Positions 1 to 7,761 of a stretch of 35,578 bases of DNA are shown piece by piece; within the stretch, counting starts at the first letter, position 1, and each line of letters begins with the position of its first letter. This DNA comes from Bacillota bacterium (lineage in GTDB: Bacteria; Bacillota; GCA-003054495; Carboxydocellales; JAJZSN01), in NCBI GenBank assembly GCA_021849745.1, contig JAJZSN010000022.1, positions 1 through 35,578 on the forward strand, in the 5' to 3' direction. Position numbers and translations under genes: made by a program. The notes below the pieces were generated by a model that worked only from the letters and a program-made list of their open reading frames with translations, was not told the DNA's origin and searched no databases.

Positions 1-270
1 CTCGGACAGCTTCTCATCCAGCATGCCCCGGAAGATTTCCTCGCCCATGGAGTTGCCCATGAGATCGCTCTTGGGAATAGCCTCCCGCATCTTTTTCATC
101 ATCTGATAGATAAATACCGACTCAAACTGCTGGCTAACTTCCCAGAGCTTTTCCTTGTCCTGATCCTTCTTGGCCTTATCTAGCACTGCCTGAAACCCCT
201 GATCCTCCACCTTGGTGGCCTGGTTCTGAGCCTGGGGAGGCAAGCCTGGTGGCAAAGAATTTATCTTCAT
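1..270 (-). CDS. flgJ: FlgJ-type rod-binding protein, N-terminal part (cut by window edge)
   Basis: The first 90 residues are visible; the 3' end runs off the left edge. After a polar, Pro/Gln-rich leader, the segment from about residue 45 (SQQFESVFIYQMMKKMREAI) and the following MLDEKLSE resemble the rod-binding domain of FlgJ, which helps assemble the flagellar rod in the cell wall. Whether a C-terminal muramidase domain follows cannot be seen; Firmicute versions often lack it. The ATG at 270 has an AGGTG ribosome site a few bases upstream, and the gene begins 17 nt after the flhP/flgG stop, so the two are probably co-transcribed. Confidence 0.8.
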   Translation of the reverse strand, partial: MKINSLPPGLPPQAQNQATKVEDQGFQAVLDKAKKDQDKEKLWEVSQQFESVFIYQMMKKMREAIPKSDLMGNSMGEEIFRGMLDEKLSE

Positions 271-287
271 CTAATTCACCTGCTCAC

Positions 288-1424
288 TTATCTCTTCAGG
301 TTGTTGGCGATACCCAGCATCTCATCGGAGGTGGTAATTGCCTTGGAGTTCAACTCATAAGCCCGCTGGGCGGTTATCATCTTGACCATTTCTTCCGCCG
401 CCTGGACATTGGAGGTCTCTAGGAACCCGGTAGCAATGTGGTCCTTGTTATCATCCACATTAAGGGCCGCTCCCGAGGCTACTGAAGCCAGGTACAAATT
501 CTTGCCCTGCTTTTCCAGACCGGCAGGGTTGACGAAACGGCGAAGCTCTGTCTTTCCGACTTCCTGAACAACCACAAAGTTGCCTTTGTCGTTAACCTGA
601 ACCAACGCCACATCTTGTCCGAGGGTGGGCAAAGTGCCGGCACTGACTTTGGCTGGAACCATTTTGCCGTCGGCGTCGGCAATCAACCCGATGGTTACCA
701 GATTGCCTTCGGCATCTACATTAAAGTTATTTTCTTTAACATAGGCTTCACTGCCATCTGGCATCTCCACTTTGAAGTAACGATCTTTGGGAGGAACATC
801 ATTGGGTGGTTCACCTTTTTCCCAGGTGGTCATGGCGCCTGCAGTTAACTTATAGAAGCCCGCGGGATTTTCGCTAAACTTGGCCGCTGAGTCAGGGACA
901 TAAATCTCTGCCTGGACGTTGGATTCCTTGGGCATAACGATACTGCCGTTAGCGGAAATGTTTATGTCTTTGATATCTCTGAAGACCAGAGGGTTATCAC
1001 CGGTACCGTTGATGGAGAGGCGGTAGCCATCGGTGGTAACCAGTCGGCCTTGGCTGTCCAGCTTGAAAGTGCCGTCCCTGGTATAAGCTACAGTGCCATT
1101 GGGAAGCTCAACCTGGAAGAAGGCATCGGTGGCAATAGCCATGTCCAGGGGATTACCTGTCTGTACCAGGTTGCCCGGAGTAAAATCGGTCCGGATGGCC
1201 GCAGCCCTAACCCCTACCCCTACCTGCATTCCTACAGGCAGAGCAGTTCCAAAGCCGGAAACCCGGCCAGGCTGTTGGAGATTGGCGTAGAGCAAGTCCT
1301 GAAATTCCATGGAAGTCTTCTTATATCCGGATGTATTAACATTGGCCAGGTTATTAGCGATGGTGTCCATATTGGACTGCTGGGCACTCATCCCACTACT
1401 GGCCGACCATAAGGCACGAAACAT
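288..1424 (-). CDS. flhP: FlgG-family flagellar rod/hook-basal-body protein (FlhP position) with internal insertion
   Basis: This is an axial flagellar protein of the FlgF/FlgG family. The N-terminal rod signature is clear (MFRALWSASSGM, then NNLANVNTSGYKK at residues 24-36), as is the C-terminal ETSNVQAAEEMVKMITAQRA segment (336-355). At 378 residues it is about 115 longer than the usual ~260. The extra piece lies around residues 180-290 and includes a second copy of a beta-rich motif: residues 102-130 (FFQVELPNGTVAY...) recur as 216-244 (YFKVEMPDGSEAY...), with 13 of 29 positions identical. The order spoIIID-mbl-flhO-flhP matches Bacillus subtilis, so flhP is the best positional name; flgG would also be acceptable. 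An AGGAGG site precedes the ATG. Confidence 0.9.
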   Translation of the reverse strand: MFRALWSASSGMSAQQSNMDTIANNLANVNTSGYKKTSMEFQDLLYANLQQPGRVSGFGTALPVGMQVGVGVRAAAIRTDFTPGNLVQTGNPLDMAIATDAFFQVELPNGTVAYTRDGTFKLDSQGRLVTTDGYRLSINGTGDNPLVFRDIKDINISANGSIVMPKESNVQAEIYVPDSAAKFSENPAGFYKLTAGAMTTWEKGEPPNDVPPKDRYFKVEMPDGSEAYVKENNFNVDAEGNLVTIGLIADADGKMVPAKVSAGTLPTLGQDVALVQVNDKGNFVVVQEVGKTELRRFVNPAGLEKQGKNLYLASVASGAALNVDDNKDHIATGFLETSNVQAAEEMVKMITAQRAYELNSKAITTSDEMLGIANNLKR

Positions 1425-1486
1425 GTTTGTATTCCTCCTTTGCTTGTGGGCACTACTTATTAGTCAGGGGAGCTTGGGTGCATTCT

Positions 1487-1561
1487 TAACGGTCAGGTTA
1501 CAGGGGTAAGGGGTAAAAATCTTTTAACCCCTAAACCCTAAAACCTAACCCCTGACCGTTG
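1487..1561. repeat. G-rich telomere-like inverted repeat between flhO and flhP
   Basis: On the minus strand, CAACGGTCAGGGGTTAGG is followed by more GGGTTTA/GGGGTTA units, a short AT spacer, and the complement ending in CCTGACCGTT. The ends TAACGGTCAGG/CCTGACCGTTGA are inverted repeats, so the unit can form a long imperfect hairpin. The G-rich half has four G-tracts that could form a G-quadruplex. A second partial copy of the end (CTCAACGGTTAGGGG on the minus strand) lies at about 1580-1594, and a related unit is at 35249-35288. Confidence 0.65.
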
Positions 1562-1596
1562 AGTCACGACATCCATTACCCCCTAACCGTTGAGCC

Positions 1597-2367
1597 TTAC
1601 CCAAGCCTTCCTACTTCATTCACCGCTTTGCCCAATAGATTATCATGGGATTGGACGGCTTTTTGGTTGGCTTCGTAGGAGCGCATGACGGTGATCATGT
1701 TCACCATTTCTGTGATGGGGTTGACGTTGGAGGTTTCTTGGAAACCTTGGAGTACTTTAACCTGTTGGGGCACTGCGGCTCCGTTTCCGCTGAATAAAGA
1801 ATCGCCCGTCTTGGTCAAGGCCCGCTTGTCGGCAAAGTCCACCACCCGCAAAGTGTCTACCCGGTTACCGTCCACGGTGATGATGCCGCTTTCGTCAACG
1901 GAAACATTTCCGCCCTGGATTCTGATGGCACCGGCTTGTCCCATTACCCGGTTACCCTCCGATGTTACCATGTACCCTTGGGCATCCAGCTTGAAGGAAC
2001 CATTTCTTGTGTACCGTTCACCCTGGGCAGTATTAACCACAAAGTAACCGTCGCTACCCAAAGCCAAATCAAGGCCGGCCCCCGTCTGCTTCAGGGAACC
2101 AATGGTATGGGCGGTATAGATTTCATCAACCACCGCTCCGGTGCCCAAAGTACCCACTATGGGAAATTGGTTTGCCGCCAGGTTAGCCCCTGGGCCGCCA
2201 CCTGGATCATTAAGCCGCCTAATCAACATCTCCGGAAAAGACCGAAAGGTAGCAATATCCTTCTTGTATCCATTGGTATTCACATTGGCCAGGTTGTTGG
2301 CAATGGTATCATTCCGATTGGCCTCCACCACCATCCCCGACCCCGCAGTATAAAGCCCTCTAATCAT
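1597..2367 (-). CDS. flhO: FlgF/FlgG-family flagellar basal-body rod protein (FlhO position)
   Basis: This 256-residue axial flagellar protein has the usual family length. The start MIRGLYTAGSGM and NNLANVNTNGYKK (residues 24-36) form the conserved N-terminal coiled-coil entry. The central RYTRNGSFKLDAQGYMVTSE strand and the C-terminal QETSNVNPITEMVNMITVMR segment complete the family pattern. It lacks the insertion seen in its downstream paralogue. Its place after mbl corresponds to B. subtilis flhO, whose product is needed for hook-rod assembly. A GGAGGTGG site 6 nt before the ATG supports the start. A heptad repeat lies immediately upstream. Confidence 0.9.
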   Translation of the reverse strand: MIRGLYTAGSGMVVEANRNDTIANNLANVNTNGYKKDIATFRSFPEMLIRRLNDPGGGPGANLAANQFPIVGTLGTGAVVDEIYTAHTIGSLKQTGAGLDLALGSDGYFVVNTAQGERYTRNGSFKLDAQGYMVTSEGNRVMGQAGAIRIQGGNVSVDESGIITVDGNRVDTLRVVDFADKRALTKTGDSLFSGNGAAVPQQVKVLQGFQETSNVNPITEMVNMITVMRSYEANQKAVQSHDNLLGKAVNEVGRLG

Positions 2368-2386
2368 GCATGTCCACCTCCATTGT

Positions 2387-2473
2387 TAGCTGGTAGCTTG
2401 TAGCTTGTAGTTTTCAGGACATTCTAATATGCCTGTGAGAGCTACAAGCTATGAGCTACGAGCTATCAGCTAA
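2387..2473. repeat. AGCT heptad element between mbl and flhO
   Basis: The left arm 2387-2410 is a run of TAGCTGG/TAGCTTG units. The right arm 2440-2472 is the inverted CTACAAG/CTATGAG/CTACGAG/CTATCAG series. The ~30-nt core (TTCAGGACATTCTAATATG) is shortened compared with other copies. The TAG stop of mbl (2470-2472) lies inside the right arm. The arms can pair into a long hairpin in the mRNA. Confidence 0.85.
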
Positions 2474-3507
2474 ATAACTCTTTTATGAGATTTCCCTTCG
2501 TTAGGGAGGAAATTCAACATATTTAAGGCTTTGCCGGTGCCTAGGGCCACGCAGGATAGGGGGTCGTCGGCGATATGCACTGGCAAGGCGGTCTCTTTGG
2601 CGATTAGTTCTGCCAGGCCATGGAGGAGAGCACCACCGCCGGTCATGACAATGCCCCGGTTCATGATATCGGAAGCCAGTTCAGGAGGAGTTATTTCCAA
2701 CACCTCTTTGACTGATGCCACAACGGCATCTACGGGCTCTTGCATGGCATCGTAAGCCTGGCAAGAATTGACCACCACGTTTTTCGGCAAACCAGTAACC
2801 AAGTCGCGGCCCCTGACATCCATCTGGGTGTTTTCTTTCTTCAGTTCGGGGTAAGCCGTACCAACAGTAATCTTCAGTTCCTCGGCGGTTCGTTCACCGA
2901 TGGCCAGGTTGAACTCTCGACGAATAAAGCGCATGATGGCCTCGTCGAATTTGTCGCCACCCACTCGGATGGATTTGCTGCAAACAATGCCTCCTAGAGA
3001 CAAAACAGCTACATCAGTGGTACCGCCACCGATATCTACCACCATACTACCGGTGGGTTCTGAGATTTCCAAACCAGCACCCAGGGCCGCAGCCAAGGGT
3101 TCTTCGATGAGATATGCATGTTTGGCACCGGCCTGATAAGCAGCCTGACGGACTGCCCGTTCCTCGACACCAGTCACCCCGGAGGGAATGCAGACCATTA
3201 TTCGCGGACGGAAAAAAGGAATAATGGAAATTCTGCCGCAAGCCTTAGTAATAAAGTGCCGCAGCATTTTCTCGGTTACATCATAATCAGCAATAACCCC
3301 GTCCCGTAATGGGCGGGTTGCCACAATATTACCTGGAGTCCGACCGATCATCCGGCGGGCTTCCTCACCCACGGCGATAACCTGTCCGGTATCCTTGTTA
3401 ATTGCTACTACGGAAGGCTCATGAAGGACAACGCCTTTCCCCTTCATGAAAACTAGCACAGTGGCTGTTCCTAAATCAACCCCAATGTCAGAACCAAACC
3501 AAAACAT
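2470..3507 (-). CDS. mbl: MreB/Mbl-family actin-like cell-shape protein
   Basis: This bacterial actin of the MreB family (345 residues, normal length) forms membrane-associated filaments that guide cell-wall synthesis. The phosphate-1 motif is at residues 8-19 (DIGVDLGTATVL), the phosphate-2 motif is VVDIGGGTTDVAVLSLGG near residues 160-177, and GGDKFDEAI follows. Both nucleotide-binding signatures are intact. Position between spoIIID and flhO, as in B. subtilis, favours Mbl over MreB or MreBH, although paralogues cannot be separated by eye. The TAG stop is embedded in a downstream heptad repeat. Confidence 0.93.
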   Translation of the reverse strand: MFWFGSDIGVDLGTATVLVFMKGKGVVLHEPSVVAINKDTGQVIAVGEEARRMIGRTPGNIVATRPLRDGVIADYDVTEKMLRHFITKACGRISIIPFFRPRIMVCIPSGVTGVEERAVRQAAYQAGAKHAYLIEEPLAAALGAGLEISEPTGSMVVDIGGGTTDVAVLSLGGIVCSKSIRVGGDKFDEAIMRFIRREFNLAIGERTAEELKITVGTAYPELKKENTQMDVRGRDLVTGLPKNVVVNSCQAYDAMQEPVDAVVASVKEVLEITPPELASDIMNRGIVMTGGGALLHGLAELIAKETALPVHIADDPLSCVALGTGKALNMLNFLPNEGKSHKRVI

Positions 3508-3555
3508 TATATTATTTTTCCCCCTTCAGGTATGAAACTTGTCCAAGACTGAATC

Positions 3556-3608
3556 AGAAAAATCGCCGGGCAAATCCCGCCACGGGATGTGCTAAACCGA
3601 TTTTTTGT
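3556..3608 (-). terminator. Nested hairpin between spoIIID and mbl, possible terminator or attenuator
   Basis: On the minus strand, AAAAATCGG and CGATTTTT enclose a perfect ATCCCG-TGG-CGGGAT hairpin, and the right side ends in a T-run. The plus strand also ends in TTTTTT, so it could terminate in both directions. It lies 90 nt after the spoIIID stop and about 50 nt before the mbl start, which would separate sporulation-specific from vegetative transcription. Whether it is a terminator, an attenuator or another leader structure cannot be decided from sequence. Confidence 0.5.
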
Positions 3609-3697
3609 CAGATAACGCCTGATTTCTAATATATTCTACCTTTAAGGGGAAATTCCTTTTTCTTGGTAAGAAAAATCACGACTAATTGGTTATTTTG

Positions 3698-3955
3698 TTA
3701 GACTTCCGCCAAATCTTGATATTTTTTGCGAGTAGCTTCCCCGCCCCGCAGGTGCCGTTCGGCTTTATTGTTTTCCAGAATCTCTTTGACCCGGTTGGCC
3801 ATATCTTTATTAACCGACGGCAAGCGCTCGGTCATGTCTTTGTGGACAGTACTTTTACTTACTCCAAAAATCCCGGCAGCCTGGCGTACGGTAGCACCGG
3901 AGTCCAGGATATATGTACTGATTTCCATGACCCGCTTGCGAATATATTCTTGCAT
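3698..3955 (-). CDS. spoIIID: Sporulation transcription factor SpoIIID
   Basis: This small DNA-binding regulator (85 residues) acts in the mother cell, activating and repressing sigma-E-dependent genes, including the route to sigma-K. The helix-turn-helix is at residues 21-45 (ATVRQAAGIFGVSKSTVHKD). A basic C-terminal tail (KAERHLRGGEATRKKY) follows, as in the family. Length and the neighbouring mbl are as in B. subtilis. The G-run that serves as its ribosome site (complement of 3966-3972, 10 nt before the ATG) lies in the 3' arm of a perfect 12-bp hairpin, which may control translation. Confidence 0.96.
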   Translation of the reverse strand: MQEYIRKRVMEISTYILDSGATVRQAAGIFGVSKSTVHKDMTERLPSVNKDMANRVKEILENNKAERHLRGGEATRKKYQDLAEV

Positions 3956-3961
3956 TAAGGC

Positions 3962-4008
3962 TCAACCCCCCCGACGATTTATAATAAATATATATGCGGG
4001 GGGGTTGA
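3962..4008 (-). promoter_or_regulatory. Perfect 12-bp hairpin overlapping the spoIIID ribosome site
   Basis: TCAACCCCCCCG (3962-3973) is the exact inverted complement of CGGGGGGGTTGA (3997-4008), separated by a 23-nt AT-rich loop. In the spoIIID mRNA the seven-G run, the only plausible Shine-Dalgarno sequence, would be paired with seven Cs. No T-tract follows, so it is not a typical terminator, although it lies just 13 nt after the SLH gene stop and may protect that transcript's 3' end. The structure is seen in the sequence; a translational role is inference. Confidence 0.6.
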
Positions 4009-4021
4009 ATAAATGCCTATC

Positions 4022-6952
4022 CTACATTTTCTTCTGTTGTTTCATTAATTTGACCACCATCCTGGACGCCTGGGCCCGGGTGGTGTGCAAATTGGGTTGA
4101 AAACTGTCGACGCTGTAACCGTTAATAATCCCTGCCTTTATAGCTTCGGCAATGGGGCCGCGGGCCCATTCACCAATCTTGTCTTTATCCCGGTATTTTT
4201 CCAGGAGTTTTGTCGCCTCGTCATCTTTGATAGCCTTAAAGCCCGCTGCTCTTGAGATCATGGCAGCCGCTTCGACTCTGGTAACATACTGTTCCGGGGA
4301 GAACCGGTAGGCGGAAGTACCTTTGACAATGCCTACCCGAGCCGCTCCCTGGATGTATTTATAGGCCCAATAGTCATCATCTACATCGTCAAAGTTGGCA
4401 TAGGGGGCATTATATTTGGGGATGCCCATAGCGTCCACAATAAATTTGGTTAACTCGGCCCTGGTAATGGGGGTTTCCGGCCGGAAAGAAGAGGATGTTT
4501 TCCCGGCGGCTATCCCTTTGGCCATTAGCAGTTCGATATCATTCTGGGCCCAGTGGCCGACCACATCATTAAAGGTCTGGAGGTACAGCATTACTGCATA
4601 TGTACCCAGTTTGTCCACTTCCGCTGTTACTGTCCGTTTCTTGTTATCCACTTTGGCTATAACGGGTACCCATTTTTCGTCATCTTCATAATAATAAAGG
4701 GTTACTTTTGCGGCTTGGGCCTCCTGAATACCCTTAATATACTGCATAGTCAAGGTGGCCGGTTTGTCAAGTTTTGTCCTGTCTCCGCTAATCCTCACCA
4801 CGTCGCTGATATAGATAAGATTCTGATCTTTGGTTACGTCATTGGCTTCACGAATCCTAAAGCTCAAAGTAGACTCTCCAGGGAGAACCCCTTTAGGGAT
4901 ATTGATATTAACCTGGTTTTCAAAAGCCTTGATATTACCGCCGTTTTGGGGAACTTTGGTCTCGAAGTAAGACCCCGACACCGCCATGTCCACATAGGTT
5001 ACCTTAATACTCTTGGTGGCCGAACTGCCTGCTTTCATGGTAGCCGTAATGGTATTAACCCCTTGTTTCAAAGTGACCTGTCGACTGAAATTACCGTTGC
5101 TATCTACAGTGGTAGCGATGTTATTCACTTTAAGATCCAGTTTATCGTAAGGAGGGCTAACACCCAGTACCTGCCCGGAAACTGTTATTATATTGGAGTA
5201 GGTAGTGGTTTTGTCTCCCGGACTGCTGATGACAATTTCAGGTTTGGAGGAGTTGGAAATAGGAATGTCCCTAATGGTGGTACGGTTGCCTTTTTGGGCT
5301 TTGAGTTGGATTTTGGTGGCACCCGCAGCCAAAGTGATTTCCCTGGAGAAGTTACCGTTGCTGTCAAACCAGGTTTGGGAACCATTGATGAAGAATCCGT
5401 TGCTGTCGGCGTTTTGCACATTACCGGAGACTGTTACTTTGTTGGTAGTAATGGCCGTCCCGGAGGCAGGAGCTGTTACGGTAATAAATGGGGTATCATC
5501 AAAGAAGACGTAAAAATTCTTGGTGGTTACAGCCGAGCCATCCTTAGCTTTAACTGTGACCGTTTGTCGGCCCGGTGTCAAAGTAATCTGTTTGGAGAAA
5601 TTTCCCTGGCTGTCAAAGGCGACCCCTTCTTCGGCAGCCCCTTCTCTTTGCACGGTTAGGGTTTTGGTTGCGGCCACCTTGCCGGTCACGGTAAATCTGC
5701 TGTTGTATACCGTTGGCATCACCGAGGTATCGGCAGGATTGGTTATGGTCAGGCCGGGGGCTCCGTTATAATAGACTGCCAAATTAACAACGCTGTCGCC
5801 CTCACCATTACGGCCAATAATCTGAATCTCGTTGGCCCCAGCTAAGAGGTCGACGGTTTGGGTGAAGTCTCCGGGAGTAAAGGGTCTCTCCTGGCCTTTA
5901 TTGACTCGAATTCCGGCCCCGGTAGCATTGTCGATTCGACCTTTGAAGGTGATGATTGGATCTGTCCAAGTAAAGGAAGGCATGGATACCGATGTGGTGG
6001 TGGTAGTTACTGCTCCGGATGGCTCTGTAACAGCCACCTGGGCCCTTTTTTCGTGGGTGATATAGATATCAGTGGATGCTGTTCCAGGCAGAGGGGTTAG
6101 TTTGATCTGATTTGTTGCCCCCGGAGCCAAAGTTACGGTATAGGAAAAGGTTTTTCCTGATAAAGGAGCTGCTACTGGAGTTGTCGGCGCCCCACCCGCA
6201 GTGACATTCTGGATGGTTACACCGGTGGCATCGGCAGATATCTGGCCGGAAATGGTGACGGTATTGCCGGAGTTACTGAAGACCTTGGAGCCACTGGCAG
6301 GAGAAATGTTAAAAACGGTGGGTGCGGGAGGTGCGTAGGTAACCTGAAGGTTTTTACTGATGGATTTGGTTCCGTTAGATGCTTCAAAGGTGATGGTATT
6401 GGTACCGACCACCAAAGAAGAAACCGGAATGTTGGTTGATAGAATGGTACCGGCGCTGGGAATAGGGCTAAAAGTTTGGGAAAAGACCGGGGTATTGCTG
6501 TTATTCACTCTAATGGTCAGAGTAGTTGTATTTTCATATTCACCGGAAACATTGAAACTTCCGTTGACAACAGTTGCGTTAACCGGGGTCAGATTGGTTA
6601 GCTGGGGCTCGTCATCATAAACAACGTTAACCACTGCTTCGGAAATACCGTTGACATTGGAGGCCCTTACCATCAGGGTGTTTTGCCCCAAACGCAAGTC
6701 GGTTACGGTAAAGGGCAAGGTGGTGGAGCCAAGACGCTCACCGTTTTTATAGACATCGGTAACGGTTCCGTTAGTTATGTTAGCGTTTAAACTTACGGAA
6801 TTAGTAAATACTCTATCGGTATTTGGAGAAGTTATGGTTATAGCCGGGGTATTAGCTTCCGCCACGGAGATAACTGTTATATACGGGACAAGAAGACTGA
6901 ACATAAACATAAAAACCGAAACAATTGCCGTTAATCTTTTTCCTTTCATCAT
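4022..6952 (-). CDS. Large surface protein: signal peptide, seven Ig-like repeats, ZU5-like region, three SLH domains
   Basis: This 976-residue exported protein starts with a signal peptide (KGKR, hydrophobic core, VSVAEA, residues 1-33). About seven tandem beta-sandwich repeats of 75-95 residues follow to about residue 660; each opens with a variant of P-x-I-T-I-T-x-P and contains VTVSGxV and LxxGxNxI, resembling glucodextranase-B/bacterial Ig-like modules. A region with NIPKGVLPGESTLSFRI resembles ZU5/autoproteolysis-type domains. Three S-layer homology domains close the protein (about 794-845 FNDVVGHWA, 854-905 FDDVDDDYWA, 921-973), anchoring it to wall polysaccharide. It probably serves in the envelope or adhesion; no catalytic motif is visible. 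It separates spoIID from spoIIID, an unusual insertion in this cluster. GGGAGG lies 4 nt before the first of two adjacent ATGs. Confidence 0.9.
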   Translation of the reverse strand: MMKGKRLTAIVSVFMFMFSLLVPYITVISVAEANTPAITITSPNTDRVFTNSVSLNANITNGTVTDVYKNGERLGSTTLPFTVTDLRLGQNTLMVRASNVNGISEAVVNVVYDDEPQLTNLTPVNATVVNGSFNVSGEYENTTTLTIRVNNSNTPVFSQTFSPIPSAGTILSTNIPVSSLVVGTNTITFEASNGTKSISKNLQVTYAPPAPTVFNISPASGSKVFSNSGNTVTISGQISADATGVTIQNVTAGGAPTTPVAAPLSGKTFSYTVTLAPGATNQIKLTPLPGTASTDIYITHEKRAQVAVTEPSGAVTTTTTSVSMPSFTWTDPIITFKGRIDNATGAGIRVNKGQERPFTPGDFTQTVDLLAGANEIQIIGRNGEGDSVVNLAVYYNGAPGLTITNPADTSVMPTVYNSRFTVTGKVAATKTLTVQREGAAEEGVAFDSQGNFSKQITLTPGRQTVTVKAKDGSAVTTKNFYVFFDDTPFITVTAPASGTAITTNKVTVSGNVQNADSNGFFINGSQTWFDSNGNFSREITLAAGATKIQLKAQKGNRTTIRDIPISNSSKPEIVISSPGDKTTTYSNIITVSGQVLGVSPPYDKLDLKVNNIATTVDSNGNFSRQVTLKQGVNTITATMKAGSSATKSIKVTYVDMAVSGSYFETKVPQNGGNIKAFENQVNINIPKGVLPGESTLSFRIREANDVTKDQNLIYISDVVRISGDRTKLDKPATLTMQYIKGIQEAQAAKVTLYYYEDDEKWVPVIAKVDNKKRTVTAEVDKLGTYAVMLYLQTFNDVVGHWAQNDIELLMAKGIAAGKTSSSFRPETPITRAELTKFIVDAMGIPKYNAPYANFDDVDDDYWAYKYIQGAARVGIVKGTSAYRFSPEQYVTRVEAAAMISRAAGFKAIKDDEATKLLEKYRDKDKIGEWARGPIAEAIKAGIINGYSVDSFQPNLHTTRAQASRMVVKLMKQQKKM

Positions 6953-7021
6953 TCAACCTCCCGGAGTAAGTTTTTCCTGTAGTAGCAGAATTCGACATGT
7001 AGCTCCTAATTCCTGCCTTGT

Positions 7022-7185
7022 CTGGTTTTTAAAAGCTTATCCACGGAGAGCACGGAGGTTTATGGGTTGCTACATTTAGGGGTTTTATACTTTTGGGGTT
7101 TATTGGTACATAAAATATTAAATAAATCTTTTTTCTCCGTGGCCTCCGTGGCCTCTGTGGTTGCCTTTTATAGTTATTTTCTCCC
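7022..7185. repeat. CTCCGTG nonamer element, copy A
   Basis: Left arm CCACGGAGAGCACGGAGG (7041-7058); ~75-nt core containing TTTATGGGTTGCT and GGTTTATTGGTACATAAAAT; right arm CTCCGTGGCCTCCGTGGCC (7134 on) of 9-nt units, ending in GGTTGCCTTTTATA. The arms are inverted and can pair. Core and flanks are nearly identical to copy B at 7762-7978. It lies directly downstream of the GxxExxY gene. Confidence 0.85.
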
Positions 7186-7191
7186 TAGGGT

Positions 7192-7593
7192 TTAGAGGTT
7201 ACCACACACTATACGTTTAATTCCGTCTTTAAGTCTTGGTACACTGAAATTAATTATTAGTCCTAAGCTCAATTTGGACAGGTTTAAATAATTTATTACC
7301 TGGGCTTCATGAATTGGTAAAATTGAGCTAACGGTTTTCAATTCTACTAATACTTTTTCCTGTACAACTAAATCAGCTCGAAAGCCGTAGTCGAACTGTT
7401 TGTCCTTATATGTAATTGGTATGAACTTTTGCCTTTTGAAATCTATCTTTTGTAATTCTAGTTCATAACATAAGCATTTTTCATAAACACTTTCAAACAA
7501 CCCTGGCCCCATAGATTTATGTACTTCAATAGCCGCCCTAATTATTTTTTCTGAGATTTGGTTAATCTCCTTTGAGGAGTCGATATTTGACAA
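7192..7593 (-). CDS. GxxExxY family protein (PD-(D/E)XK-like fold)
   Basis: This 133-residue protein carries the family signature GLFESVYEKCL at about residues 31-41, preceded by IRAAIEVHKSMGPG. Further on, FRADLVVQEKVLVELKTV (around 72-89) has the D-x(n)-E-L-K spacing of PD-(D/E)XK nuclease-like domains, to which the family has been assigned. Its biochemical function is not known; nuclease activity is only a fold-based possibility. It occurs sporadically in bacteria. Here it is bracketed by ~58-nt direct repeats (7128-7185 and 7613-7671), interrupting the conserved spoIID-spoIIID neighbourhood, so lateral acquisition is likely. The start is a TTG, with GGATG-type weak ribosome site; an alternative start is possible. 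Confidence 0.88.
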   Translation of the reverse strand: MSNIDSSKEINQISEKIIRAAIEVHKSMGPGLFESVYEKCLCYELELQKIDFKRQKFIPITYKDKQFDYGFRADLVVQEKVLVELKTVSSILPIHEAQVINYLNLSKLSLGLIINFSVPRLKDGIKRIVCGNL

Positions 7594-7612
7594 AATTACA
7601 TCATCCTTTTTT

Positions 7613-7671
7613 ATTTTTTCTCTGTGGTTCTCCGTGGTCTCCGTGGTTGCCTTTTATATTTATTCCCCCTT
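7613..7671. repeat. Right-arm half copy of the nonamer element, upstream of the GxxExxY gene
   Basis: A run of CTCTGTGGTT/CTCCGTGGT units ends in GGTTGCCTTTTATATTTATT, closely matching 7128-7185 on the other side of the gene. Thus the GxxExxY gene lies between two direct repeats of about 58 nt. This half copy has no left arm or core. Confidence 0.8.
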
Positions 7672-7761
7672 AATTTCCATTTACTATATATTACCATATG
7701 GTTGGCGGGAAATTCAAACTGGGTAACTAATTAATATTTTCCTGCCTCCGGGTGACTTTAT

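Noticed and set aside
2390-2472. CRISPR array made of the TAGCTNG repeats
   Set aside because: Units are 7 nt, directly adjacent with no unique spacers, and arranged as inverted arms; no cas genes are present.
4553-5659. Long plus-strand open frame of 368 codons
   Set aside because: It lies antisense to the repeat-rich SLH gene, has no recognisable motif, and is explained by that gene's biased codons.
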